DNA of 64,000 bases from JAABSQ01 sp964573705 (GTDB lineage: Bacteria; Desulfobacterota; Desulfobacteria; Desulfobacterales; Desulfococcaceae), in NCBI GenBank assembly GCA_964573705.1, contig CAZNLT010000005.1, forward strand, positions 1-64,000. The letters run 5' to 3'. This document shows, one piece after another, positions 1-9,125 of this stretch. Under the pieces are notes generated by a model. That model was not told where the DNA came from, ran no database searches, and saw only the letters and a list, made by a program, of their open reading frames with translations. The translations under genes were made by a program, and so were the position numbers. Each line of letters opens with the position of its first letter. Within the stretch, counting starts at the first letter, position 1.

Positions 1-1
1 C

Positions 2-220
2 GCCTTCGAAAATGAAACCCCCCCCCGGGGGGCGGTATTCTCTTTTGTGGAACTCGGTTTCTATCCGGGGCAGTTCTACGGCGCCGTAAGCAGTGTTCAC
101 AAATACAATCGGGACCAGACCCGCCGCTTTATCGATCATCTGAAACGGAATACTCAGGTTCGCCTCTCGACAGGGCCGCGAGGCGACGGCCTGGCATTGT
201 CCTTCCGCTGTGATTTTTAA
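2..220 (+). CDS. C-terminal end of an unrecognised protein (partial at window edge)
   Basis: An open frame runs in from the left edge and stops at a TAA at 218-220, giving 72 residues that end in Cys-Asp-Phe. The segment has an aromatic-rich stretch (VELGFYPGQFYGAVSSVHKY) followed by a basic helix-like part. I do not recognise the family. The lack of stops, the protein-like composition and the position just upstream of a same-strand gene favour a real coding end over chance. The start lies outside the window. Confidence 0.5.
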   Translation, partial: AFENETPPRGAVFSFVELGFYPGQFYGAVSSVHKYNRDQTRRFIDHLKRNTQVRLSTGPRGDGLALSFRCDF

Positions 221-406
221 TTTCTCCGCTTCCACTTTCGCGCCCGACATTCAGCCTTCCGAACGGCCATCCATATTTCGGCTTTCGGATTCGTTTCGTG
301 AATGGACCAATTATGGTAATAAGTTCTATTTTGTTCGGCCATAATATGCATACTTGCATATGGCAAACATTCTTTCATCGTACCCACTTCAACCGACCCT
401 TGGTTC
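221..406 (+). other. Intergenic region upstream of the dCache histidine kinase
   Basis: These 186 bases are more AT-rich than the flanking genes towards the 3' half and hold a short palindrome around 348-362 (GCATACTTGCATATG). No clean -35/-10 pair was found. It presumably carries the promoter of the downstream kinase gene. Confidence 0.3.
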
Positions 407-3169
407 ATGGAAACCGGCAATCTGTTTAAACCTTTTCGAATTCGCGACAAACTGCTGGTAAGCTACCTGGCCGTCATCATACCGATTCTGGCTGTGGGCG
501 GCTTGGTGGTGTATTCCCTGGCCAAAGAGACCATCGAAAAGAATATCGAGAGTGAACTCAACAATTCCACCGGCGCCATCTACAATATGGTCCGTACCGC
601 CGCGGATGTCTCCATCAAGAACCGGCTGCGGGCGATTGCGGAAAAAAACCGGGAAATCGTCCGCTCGGTCTACGGTCGATTCGAGGCGGGCGACCTTCTG
701 CGTTCGGAAGCCGAAAACACCATTCGAAGCATTCTCCTGAGCCAGACCATCGGCAGGACCGGCTATATCTATTGCATCAACGACCGGGGCATCGCCACCG
801 TCCACCCCGAACCGCTGGTTCAGGGGGATAACTTCTCCCATTTCGCTTTTATTCAGGAGCAGATTCGAAAAAAGGAAGGCTATATCGAATACCAGTGGAA
901 AAATCCGGGGGATCCCGAACCCAAACCCAAAGCCCTGTATATGACCTATTTTGAGCCGTTGAACTGGATCATTTCCGTCTCCACCTACCGGGAGGAGTTC
1001 AGTGAACTGATCCATGTGGATGATTTCCGCAAAAGCATTCTGCCGATGCGGTTTGGAAAAAGCGGGTATTCCTATGTTATCGACAGCGTTGGAAATGCCG
1101 TAATTCATCCGCTTGTGGAGGGTGCCAATATTCTCCGGAATCCGCAAATCGAAGACGGTTTTCTAAGGGAGATGCTCCGGCGGAAAAACGGAACGATGAC
1201 CTATGATTGGAAAAACCCGGGGGAAAAGATCCCTCGCAAAAAAATCGTCAAATTCAATTATATCCCAGAATATGAGTGGCTGGTCGCCTCCGCCTGTTAC
1301 ATGGATGAAATGTACGAGCCCCTGCGGAACATCCGCAATATTATTTTTTTGACCGCTTTGGGCTCCCTGGCCCTGTTCACCTTTCTTACGGTGCTGATCA
1401 GCGGGTCTATTACCCTTCCATTGACCCGACTGAGAGATTATTTTTCCAGGGGGATGGCCGGCGATTTTTCGGTCCGCATGGCCCACCGATCCCGGGATGA
1501 GGTGGGGCAGCTGGCGGACTATTTCAACAATTTCATGGAGCGCCTGGAAGAATATGAAGGCAACCTGAAGGGAGAGATCAGCGACCGGCTTCAGGCCGAA
1601 GAGGCATTGCGCCAGAGCGAATCCAAATACCGCCAGCTGTTTGAAATGGAATCGGACGCCCTTTTTCTGGTGGAAAATCCGACCGGACATATTTTAGAGG
1701 CCAACTCCGCCGCCATCGGGCTTTACGGATACAGCCGGGAAGAGCTGCTCCAAATGAAAAACACCGACCTCTCCGCGGAACCCGATGCCACCGGCGCCGC
1801 CATTCAACTGTCGCTGCCGCGGGTGGGGATTCGACAGCACCGGAAAAAGGACGGCGCCGTTTTTCCGGTGGAAATCACCGGCCGCAATTTTTCTTTCCAC
1901 GGAGGGGAAGTCCAGGTGGCGGCCATTCGGGATATCACCGAGCGGGTCCGGACGGAAAAAGAGAACATGGCCCTTCAAGCCAAGCTTCAGGAGGCCATCA
2001 AGATGGAGGCCTTGGGCGCCTTGGCCGGCGGCATCGCCCATGACTTCAACAACATCCTCGGCGCCATGCTCGGATATACCGAGTTGACTCTGTACCAGTC
2101 TTCCAGGCGAAACCCGAAACTCAAAAATCTGAACAAGGTGCTGGAGGCCGGATATCGGGCCAAGGACCTGATTCGTCAGATTCTGACCTTCAGCCGCAAT
2201 ACCGAACCGAAAAAGGCCCCCATTCAGATCGCCCCCATCATCAAGGAAACGGTGCGTCTGCTTCGAAGCACCACTCCGCCGTCCATTCAGATTCGCAAAA
2301 AGCTCCAATACCCGTCCGGCACCGTACTGGCCGATCCCACGCAAATCCACCAGGTCCTGATGAACCTGTGCACCAATGCGGTCCAGGCCATGGAAGAGAC
2401 CGGCGGTGTCCTGGAGATCGGCCTGGAGGAGATCGACCTCACCCGGAATGCGGAACCCGACCGGTACCCCGACCTCGAACCGGGCCTGTATGTTCTTCTT
2501 TCCGTGGAAGACACCGGAGAAGGAATCAATCCCACAGTGGTGGATCGCATTTTCGAACCCTACTTCACCACCAAATCCGAAGGGCGGGGAACCGGCATCG
2601 GCCTGTCGGTGGTCCACGGCATCGTCAAAGACCATCAGGGAACCATTCGGGTGGAAAGCCGGCATGGAAGGGGTACCCGCATGGAGGTCCTGATTCCGGA
2701 GACCTCCTCCTGCGCCGCGCCCCGAAAGCACGGGCCGCTGAAGCCTTTGGCGCCGGGTAAAGAGCGGATCTTGTTTGTGGACGATGAAATCTTTTTGACC
2801 GAATTGAGCCGGCAGACGCTGACGCCCCTGGGATACGGCGTGCATACCGAAACCGATGCCCGCTCGGCGCTGAACACCTTTTGCGAACGACCCGAAACCT
2901 TCGATATCGTGTTTACCGATCTGGTCATGCCGCATATGCCCGGGAATCAGCTGGCCCGTGAAATATTGCGGGTTCGCCCCGACATCCCCGTTATCCTCTG
3001 CACCGGTTTCAGCGATCGAATCTCCCCGGAAAAAGCCAATCAGATCGGCGTCAGCGGGTATCTTCTGAAACCGATTTCGGCCCATGATCTGGTCGAGACC
3101 ATCCGCCGCCTCTCCGATACAGACAAGCCGGACCAAGCCCATCCGGTAAAGGAAAAAGAACCCGCCTGA
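407..3169 (+). CDS. Hybrid sensor histidine kinase: dCache - HAMP - PAS - HisKA - HATPase - receiver
   Basis: This 920-residue membrane sensor starts with a short cytoplasmic tail and a first membrane segment (about residues 20-40). A periplasmic double-Cache region follows, seen as two repeats with the pattern TGYIYCIND...TVHP and SGYSYVIDS...VIHP. A second membrane segment (about 303-325), HAMP and one PAS domain come next. The H-box reads GGIAHDFNNILGAMLGY, and the ATPase domain has recognisable N, G1 (DTGEGI) and G2 (GRGTGIGLS) boxes. The C-terminal receiver keeps the acidic pair (FVDDE), the phospho-acceptor Asp (FTDLVMP) and the Lys (LLKPIS). Such proteins sense small extracellular ligands and relay phosphate internally. 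No partner response regulator is adjacent, so the target is unknown. Confidence 0.93.
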   Translation: METGNLFKPFRIRDKLLVSYLAVIIPILAVGGLVVYSLAKETIEKNIESELNNSTGAIYNMVRTAADVSIKNRLRAIAEKNREIVRSVYGRFEAGDLLRSEAENTIRSILLSQTIGRTGYIYCINDRGIATVHPEPLVQGDNFSHFAFIQEQIRKKEGYIEYQWKNPGDPEPKPKALYMTYFEPLNWIISVSTYREEFSELIHVDDFRKSILPMRFGKSGYSYVIDSVGNAVIHPLVEGANILRNPQIEDGFLREMLRRKNGTMTYDWKNPGEKIPRKKIVKFNYIPEYEWLVASACYMDEMYEPLRNIRNIIFLTALGSLALFTFLTVLISGSITLPLTRLRDYFSRGMAGDFSVRMAHRSRDEVGQLADYFNNFMERLEEYEGNLKGEISDRLQAEEALRQSESKYRQLFEMESDALFLVENPTGHILEANSAAIGLYGYSREELLQMKNTDLSAEPDATGAAIQLSLPRVGIRQHRKKDGAVFPVEITGRNFSFHGGEVQVAAIRDITERVRTEKENMALQAKLQEAIKMEALGALAGGIAHDFNNILGAMLGYTELTLYQSSRRNPKLKNLNKVLEAGYRAKDLIRQILTFSRNTEPKKAPIQIAPIIKETVRLLRSTTPPSIQIRKKLQYPSGTVLADPTQIHQVLMNLCTNAVQAMEETGGVLEIGLEEIDLTRNAEPDRYPDLEPGLYVLLSVEDTGEGINPTVVDRIFEPYFTTKSEGRGTGIGLSVVHGIVKDHQGTIRVESRHGRGTRMEVLIPETSSCAAPRKHGPLKPLAPGKERILFVDDEIFLTELSRQTLTPLGYGVHTETDARSALNTFCERPETFDIVFTDLVMPHMPGNQLAREILRVRPDIPVILCTGFSDRISPEKANQIGVSGYLLKPISAHDLVETIRRLSDTDKPDQAHPVKEKEPA

Positions 3170-3203
3170 TTCTTTTTTTCCCGACCGGTTCTTATTCTAC
3201 CGG

Positions 3204-3830
3204 CTATTCCGCCGTTCGAAATCCCTCCTGTGTGATCAATGCATAGGAAAAAGGCCCCTCGACCTCTTCATGGGCCCGGGCCTGTTGTTCCATACCGTTC
3301 TTGACCACCGGCAAGAGTTCATCCAGAGGTGCGTTATCCTTGCAAAGCGCATTCAATTTGATTTCGAGGCTCATGATTCTGGGAACGGAAAAGGCGGTGG
3401 CGATATCCTCCCCGTCCAGTTGGGGCATCTTCTTTTTGGTCCACAGCAGATAGAGCCGATAAGGATCGGCGGAACCTTTGTGGGTATACCCGCCGAGAAT
3501 GAAATAGACATGATGGATCGGATCCAGGGGAAGCACTTCGCAGCTTTTTCGCATATACCGTTCATATTCGGCGGCCAGAAAAGGAAGTGCGGCGTTGTAG
3601 ATATCATCGATCTCATCTATGCCTTCCTCTGAAATGAACCCCTTCAAATTGCGGCACATGCGCTCTCCCTCAGCCGCACCCCCGGTGAGAATGCCGGTGT
3701 GCGGCGTCAACTCAAAAAGATGATCGATCCGGCGCTCCTTGGGTTTACCCGTGATGTCGAAGTCGATGGCTTTGCCGTCCGCCGCCAACAAAATCCCGTG
3801 GTCGTTCTTGCATGCGATTATCTGAGACAT
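3204..3830 (-). CDS. Small Ntn-hydrolase / proteasome-subunit-like protein
   Basis: The 208-residue protein begins MSQIIACKNDHGILLAADGKA, close to the N-terminal beta-sandwich pattern of proteasome beta and HslV subunits, including the Asp after two Ala. A later TGILTGGAAEGERM segment matches the second conserved glycine-rich strand. If Met1 is removed, Ser2 would be the N-terminal nucleophile instead of the usual Thr. It is neither a standard HslV (no HslU neighbour) nor a clear Anbu by sequence. The start is well supported by an AAGGAGG Shine-Dalgarno sequence a few bases upstream. Family assignment is by fold-like pattern only; the substrate is unknown. Confidence 0.6.
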   Translation of the reverse strand: MSQIIACKNDHGILLAADGKAIDFDITGKPKERRIDHLFELTPHTGILTGGAAEGERMCRNLKGFISEEGIDEIDDIYNAALPFLAAEYERYMRKSCEVLPLDPIHHVYFILGGYTHKGSADPYRLYLLWTKKKMPQLDGEDIATAFSVPRIMSLEIKLNALCKDNAPLDELLPVVKNGMEQQARAHEEVEGPFSYALITQEGFRTAE

Positions 3831-4007
3831 AGTGACCTCCTTTGATCTTTTGAAAAGAAAATACTCATATTAATCTTCAAACGTAGGAATCGCCCCTTCA
3901 GGTGTCAAGAAAAGAGCGCACTCAGATCTTCTCTGAAACCGGACCTCGCCAAAAATACAGGATTCACCCTATTTTCATCTCACCGATCTGTTCTAATTAT
4001 TTGACAT

Positions 4008-4241
4008 GGAAGGTCAATTATTGAATCCATCAACCTCAACGGCGAATACGGCGCGGCTTACCTCAGTCGAGCCAATGCCCACGCCGCCCGGGGCGACTCG
4101 GAACAAGCGGAAGAAGATCTCAAGACGGCCACCCACCTGGGTGAAAAAAATGTGCAGGAATTTGCGGCCGACAACAATATCTGGCGGTCCCAGCATTTGA
4201 GACTGGAAGCGGAAGGGATCGTCTCCGAAATGGAGCGGTAA
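4008..4241 (+). pseudogene. Remnant of a TPR-repeat protein (C-terminal end only)
   Basis: In the frame ending at the TAA at 4239-4241, about 76 residues read as a clear tetratricopeptide unit (AAYLSRANAHAARGDSEQAE, then DLKTATHLG) followed by a helical tail. The same frame has an in-frame TGA at 4002-4004 and no ATG, GTG or TTG start in between. The ATG at 4006 is in a different frame and gives a non-protein-like product. This looks like the leftover 3' end of a TPR gene whose front was deleted. Confidence 0.55.
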
Positions 4242-4286
4242 CCGGTACCGGCTTTCTCGGCGAAGGAAACGGAGCGTTCGGCGAAA

Positions 4287-4490
4287 TCATCCCGGCGGGA
4301 CTGGAAAATGGTCCCCGTCCGGTGAATGGATTTTTTCCCCCTGAGCGCTCCGGTCCTCTTTTTGCGCCAGGGCGTTGATGACTGTCACTAATAACCGGGC
4401 ATCGGCGGGTAATCGCTGATATGCCTTCATCCGCAGGTACATCAATGCACCCGCCACCCCTGCCGAACCGACAACCATCATCCAGATCAT
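4287..4490 (-). CDS. Possible small membrane protein, function unknown
   Basis: A 67-residue frame begins with a hydrophobic segment (MIWMMVVGSAGVAGALMYL) and a basic-then-mixed cytoplasmic part. A GGGGG-type Shine-Dalgarno (AAGGGGGCTTTACATG) precedes the start. An overlapping frame of 132 codons on the same strand is less protein-like. No homologue is recognised. It could be noise in a region that already holds a gene remnant. Confidence 0.4.
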   Translation of the reverse strand: MIWMMVVGSAGVAGALMYLRMKAYQRLPADARLLVTVINALAQKEDRSAQGEKIHSPDGDHFPVPPG

Positions 4491-4927
4491 GTAAAGCCCC
4501 CTTGTTAAAACCCTCCACTGGGTTTCAGAAAAAATATTGAGGACCCCTATTGGACACCCGAATCGTTACCTGCGGATTAGTTTTCGGTTAGAATTCAGTT
4601 AAACCTCATAACCGGATACCGGACCCACTGCCTCACTGATAGCCATTTATTTTCTGTAAGTAGTTCATCCAAATTTCTTCCTCCTGAACTTATTTGCAAT
4701 TACCAAAAGGAGACCGCCATTCCGAATTTTCTTATTTTTTGTGTTTTCAGCTACTTAATTTCATGTATTTTACCATTTTCTCTTCGGCGCCCGCCTGTTC
4801 ATCTGTTCCGAAGTGTTTTTAAATTTCCTAAAAAAATCTATAACTTGACAGAACCGCTCTCAAAAAGGTAGACTATACAGATAGATAAATCCAGTATTAC
4901 AACCATACATCCACAAGGAAGGGAATT
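4491..4927. other. AT-rich intergenic region
   Basis: Apart from the promoter-like site at 4845-4874, no gene, RNA or repeat is recognised in these 437 bases. The AT content is clearly above that of the flanking coding sequence. Confidence 0.4.
4845..4874 (+). promoter_or_regulatory. Putative sigma70-type promoter of the 302-residue gene
   Basis: TTGACA at 4845-4850 is followed after 18 bases by TAGACT at 4869-4874, inside an AT-rich stretch. The downstream gene starts at 4928 after an AAGGAAGG ribosome-binding site. Confidence 0.5.
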
Positions 4928-5836
4928 ATGGGAAAATTCATGCCAATGGAAGATGTTGAGTTCAAAGTCGGTGAAACATATGAAAACATGAAGGGGCCTT
5001 TTGAAGTGCTCGACATCCACGGCGAAACCATGGAAATTCGTTGGGAAAACGGCGAAACCACCTGGACGCCGATCGACCTGCAACAGCGAATCCTCGAACG
5101 CCTTGAGCGTGAGCGTACCCAAGCCCTCGAAAAAAAGCTTCAGAAAAAAACGAAGGCTCGCCGCGGCGCCGCGAGCACCAAAGGATTTGACGGGTTTACC
5201 GAAGCTGATTTCTCCAAGAAAGTGGCCGGCTCCAGCTGGCGCAGTCAAAAGGCCTTGGGCGGCGCGGTCAGCGGACAGATAGACGGCGGTTCTTATCGAT
5301 TCAATTCCTGGGCGGTTTCCCGAATCCCCATGGTGCATTGGGCCGATGTCGCACATCGCGGGGCGGACGACATTCAGTTCCAGGCCAAATTTTTCGCCCA
5401 GGTGGATGAAGAACGCCTCTATTACGGGTTCTATATTGAACGGTCCGATAAAGAAGATGATCCTCGAAAAGACTGGAACGGCTTTCTGTTATCGCTGAAG
5501 GATCCCAATCGGGAGTCCTGGTTGAGAGAAGTGGCATCCGCCAACGCGCTCTCGCTGTATGACCCGAAAAAAAAGGGCGCTTTTGAAGGTCGCATTCACC
5601 CGTCGGAAAACGGATGGCGGTTGGTAAACGGGAGCGAAGAAACAGAAATTCCTTCCCTTGCCGATTTTCTGGAACAGCTGCCGGACGGCAAATGGCTGGA
5701 CCTTCAGATCTGCAAGCAGGTAGACAAAGCCGAAGTGATTGAAAAGGGCGAGCAGATCGCCGAGGACATCGCCCGATTATTTGAAATCCTGATGCCGCTT
5801 TACCAGTCTTCCCTGGCCCATCGGGAAATGAATTAA
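4928..5836 (+). CDS. Conserved-looking protein of unknown function (302 aa)
   Basis: A soluble-looking protein in three parts. The N-terminal module (about residues 10-50: KVGETYENMKGPFEVLDIHG, then EIRWENGE) reads like a small beta-barrel. A charged, probably coiled linker follows (about 52-85). The remaining 200 residues carry many Trp and charged residues (PRKDWNGFLLSLKDPNRESW). No catalytic signature is recognised. It has its own promoter-like site and a good ribosome-binding site, and stands as a single gene. It could be a nucleic-acid-associated or stress protein, but nothing in the sequence proves that. Confidence 0.75.
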   Translation: MGKFMPMEDVEFKVGETYENMKGPFEVLDIHGETMEIRWENGETTWTPIDLQQRILERLERERTQALEKKLQKKTKARRGAASTKGFDGFTEADFSKKVAGSSWRSQKALGGAVSGQIDGGSYRFNSWAVSRIPMVHWADVAHRGADDIQFQAKFFAQVDEERLYYGFYIERSDKEDDPRKDWNGFLLSLKDPNRESWLREVASANALSLYDPKKKGAFEGRIHPSENGWRLVNGSEETEIPSLADFLEQLPDGKWLDLQICKQVDKAEVIEKGEQIAEDIARLFEILMPLYQSSLAHREMN

Positions 5837-5959
5837 ACGTTCCCCCAAAAAAACATTTTTCTCCTTCTCGGTTGTCGGATTCGGTTACAGCCATTGTCCG
5901 GTGATCCCGTGCCGCCGAGAAAGGAGACCCCTCCAAAAAGCTCCACCACCCATCCGCGC

Positions 5960-6832
5960 TCAGAGATTGTCTGGCACTTGCTTGCTTGCGGCCCGAGACA
6001 TCCGCTTGCCCAATGATTCAGAGAATTCAAGCCCTTTTCTCACCAATTCCAGTTCATCGGTGGAGGCGGTCCCCAACCGTCCCTCTTCTTCAAGAATTTT
6101 CTTGAATACGGCCAAGGTTTTGCCGTAGGCATTCACGATTCGAGTCCGCTCTGCTTGATTCAATAAACGGCCGGCTTTCCACCCGATCGATTCCCCGCTG
6201 AATGGCGGCCAACCGAAGATCGAAATCGGGAATGCGGCTTTTCAGCAGATCCAGCCGGTTTCCCACATAATGAAAACGCCGCCGGTGACCTTCGCTGTCG
6301 GTATCGCCGTCTTTCAGAATGGGACCGGACTGGAACCCCTCCTGCCGAATCGCCACCTGAAGCCGGTCTTTTCCCTGTTCGAAATTGATCCGGATGGGAT
6401 TGTCCCGGCTTAGCACATTCCCGGTCACCTTGGGGAAATAGGAATAGCCGCCTTTCAGGAACTGTATTTTCGTCTCCTGGGGAGCTTCAGACCGGGTGTC
6501 TTCGAAATAGTTGTTGTCCCGCAGGGAAGATGGAAGCATATCGGACATCAGGTCTCCGAAATATTTGGCGGCTAAACCGCCGTCGGCTTTTTTAAAATCT
6601 TCGGAAACCGCTCCCGATCGAGGCGCACCGTTATTTCTTCTTCGCAGAAAACCACGATGCCGCTGGCATATCCCGGAAACGCGATTGAACGGTTGTGCTG
6701 AATATCCGACTTGTGAATCGTCTTCTGAATCGGTTCTCCGTTCAGAGCGCCGTAAACCCCGATGGCGGTGATTCGGTCGGCCAGACCTCGGCCCGACGGG
6801 GGTTCACCGGACCCCGGGGAGGATCCGGTAAT
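5960..6832 (-). pseudogene. Frameshifted remnant of an unknown gene next to the broken PEP-mobile gene
   Basis: Three frames join into one protein-like sequence on the minus strand. The first part (about 6832-6590) contains AIGVYGALNGEPIQKTIHKS and FPGYASGIVVFCEEEITV. At a run of T/A at 6588-6598 the frame shifts and continues (KKADGGLAAKYFGDLMSDML) to about 6180. There it shifts again to RLLNQAERTRIVNAYGKTLA and ends at the stop at 5960-5962. No convincing start codon precedes the first part, whose upstream sequence runs straight into the end of the broken neighbour. The family is unknown. A sequencing error could explain the homopolymer shift, but two shifts plus a missing start favour real decay. 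Confidence 0.6.
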
Positions 6833-6837
6833 TTTCC

Positions 6838-8791
6838 TTAAGGGATTTCCTGATCCAGGTTGCGCAAATACCTTGATCCCTGTGCATGTTGGTTCTCCAC
6901 ATAAGGACGCACCTGGAAGAGCCAAATTTTCTCTCCCAGAAAACCCAGCTCCACATCGAAGGGACCGGCACTGCCGATGCCGGGCGCGCCCGGCAGAAGC
7001 CGGTTTCATGATCACCCTTCCGCCGGGAGAGACCGCATAGAAAATGATCCGTCCCGAAAAGGGGGCCAGCTCCCCGATGTGCTCCGGGGATATCACCGCA
7101 TTGGGAATGTCCAGGTTGCGGGCCAGAAGCTGAACGTGAGAGACCAGGTTGCCTTCGGATGCGGTGGCCACCCCGGCCACCGGCTTCATATCCGCAGGAA
7201 CCCGGGGGAGCACATAGATCTTGTCGTCCTCAAACCGGATATCCGCCGCCGGGTCCCGAACCACCACCAGTTCTCCCCGGGCAAAGCCGGGATTGAGACC
7301 GCGAATTCGGCCCGAATCGGATACCCCCATCACCTGATTCGAAACCTCGGTAAGCACCGCCTGGACAGTCGAAAACCGCCCGGCCGTTTCCCCCAGGGGG
7401 AGAACCAGAGAGGAGCGAACCCGGTCATCCAGAAATCCCCGGGCCTCGGGTTCAAACTCGGAAAAGGTCTCGATCACCGGTCCGTAGACCGCCTGAACCA
7501 TTCCGGTGGACCATTCCACCACCCGCCTCACATAATCGGCGGTGTCCGCAAATCGGCCTTGAGTGATCTGATCTTCGGACCGGGGCGGGCTTAGAATGCC
7601 GCCGACCTCTTCCCATTCCCATAATTCCAGAAATCCGCATCCCGCGGCGGCTCGCGTCATGAGATATCCTTTTTCCAGCAGCATCCGGTAGGTCTGCGGG
7701 TCCCGGGATACCGCATCCCGGAAAAAGACGGTCTCCAGATCGACGGAGAGATCCAGAAGGGTCAGCCGATCCTCAGGGGATTCGACCTCCGGGAGGCGCT
7801 CCCGAATGTTCAAAAGCAGGTCCGCCATGGCGCTGAACCGGGCCAGCCACGCATCGGCATCATCCGGAGACTGAGTCTCGGCATGGGTGGTCACCAACCG
7901 GTTCAATTCATCCCGAAGGGAAAGCGTCGCAGGCAACCGATCGACGGATGCGGAAAGGGTTGTTAACCGCGCCGTTTCAAAGGCGCGCTCCAGATCTTTC
8001 ACCAGAGCCTGAATCATCTTCGACACCGCGGAAGGCATATCGGCCTCACGGCTTTTCAAAAACCGGCGAACGGCGTCGATATCGTCGGCTTCGGGCTTTC
8101 CGTGGAGCTTCACTCGAAGATCCATAAAGGCTGGATATTTATCTGCAATATCTCCGGAAACCGCTCGAATTCGGGTCCAGAGGTTGTCCCGGAACCGGTG
8201 AGGAATCTCCTTGACCGCCTGGCGCACCAGATAGAACTGAGATTCGATCGCGTCCTCCTGGGCCAAAAGCCAGGTCAGAAATTCCCGGCCCCAGCGCTCT
8301 TCGTCTTCAGCCTGAACCGCACCGCGATAGAACCGGGCCCGGCGCATGATCCAGCCGTCGTCGGCCGCCCGCTGGTATTGCTCCAGAATATATTGTTTCA
8401 GTCGTGAATTCCGGTTTTCAGCATCCCAGAACTCCGCATGCGGGGCGCCGGCCAGGATCTGCCCCAGATAGATCCCCCTTTCTTCGCCCAGGGATCGGAC
8501 CTCCTCTTTGAGAAGCCCATGCTGTATTCCGCCCGGCTTTTCACAGCGCTCCTTTGCGGGAATGACGGTACCGTCCGGGCAAAACCATTTGATCGCCTGA
8601 TACGGTCCCCGGGGGTCTTTTTTATAGGCGACGACCATTTCTCGAAGCGTTTCCGGTGTCCATTTTTCCGCACCGAAGCCCTTGGAAAGAAAACCAGGGG
8701 TACACAGAAAAAGTGAAATGAGAAACGCCATAAGAGGTCGGGCCGGCCGGCATGTGCGGTTCACCCGAATCGGAATTATTCTTATTGTCAT
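6838..8791 (-). pseudogene. Broken exported PEP-utiliser/ATP-grasp (PPDK-like) protein
   Basis: From the ATG at 8791 (GGAAAAGG ribosome-binding site) a signal peptide and about 550 residues lead into a PEP-utilising mobile domain with the swivelling-His signature (GNLVSHVQLLARNLDIPNAV). At about 6980-7000, just after RVIMKPAS, the sequence jumps. In the +1 frame only the last strand of a PPDK-type ATP-grasp domain remains (GPFDVELGFLGEKIWLFQVR, then P), with its natural stop at 6838-6840. The ATP-grasp core expected between these two parts is not present in any frame. The undisturbed frame instead runs on into the neighbouring gene's remnant and stops at 6572. I read this as an internal deletion with a frameshift; the product cannot be active. 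Confidence 0.65.
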
Positions 8792-9125
8792 CGCCTTTTC
8801 CTTTCTTTATTCCGTGAGAGGTCACAATGAACCGAATCGGTTTTATTCAGCAGGCTATTTTACGTGATCCCTCCACGGAAAAACAAGGGTTGATCCGCGA
8901 AATTCACACATCCTACTTGATTTCCCGACCCAGCTAGGCCATAATTCTGGATTACATAAGGCTTTTCTCAACCGGTTTGCCCACCTGGTGAAGCAGTTCA
9001 GGGGGAGACGGGGCCGGTTGTTTTCAGGATCAGAGCAGGCTGCTTCCATTCAGGGTTTGGTTTCAAAAGGTTGGATCCGCATGGAGGATTCTACGATATC
9101 CGTGGATCAAAAAGACAGGTAGAAT
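8792..9125. other. Divergent intergenic region
   Basis: It separates a minus-strand pseudogene from a plus-strand oxidoreductase and presumably holds both promoters. A 64-codon minus-strand frame here has no Shine-Dalgarno and no recognisable content. No repeat or RNA was seen. Confidence 0.4.

Noticed and set aside
1694..3142. 482-codon minus-strand frame opposite the first histidine kinase
   Set aside because: Antisense to HisKA/HATPase/receiver motifs; no protein-like domains.
8855..9049. 64-codon minus-strand frame in the divergent gap
   Set aside because: No Shine-Dalgarno, no recognisable content, and it lies where two promoters are expected.
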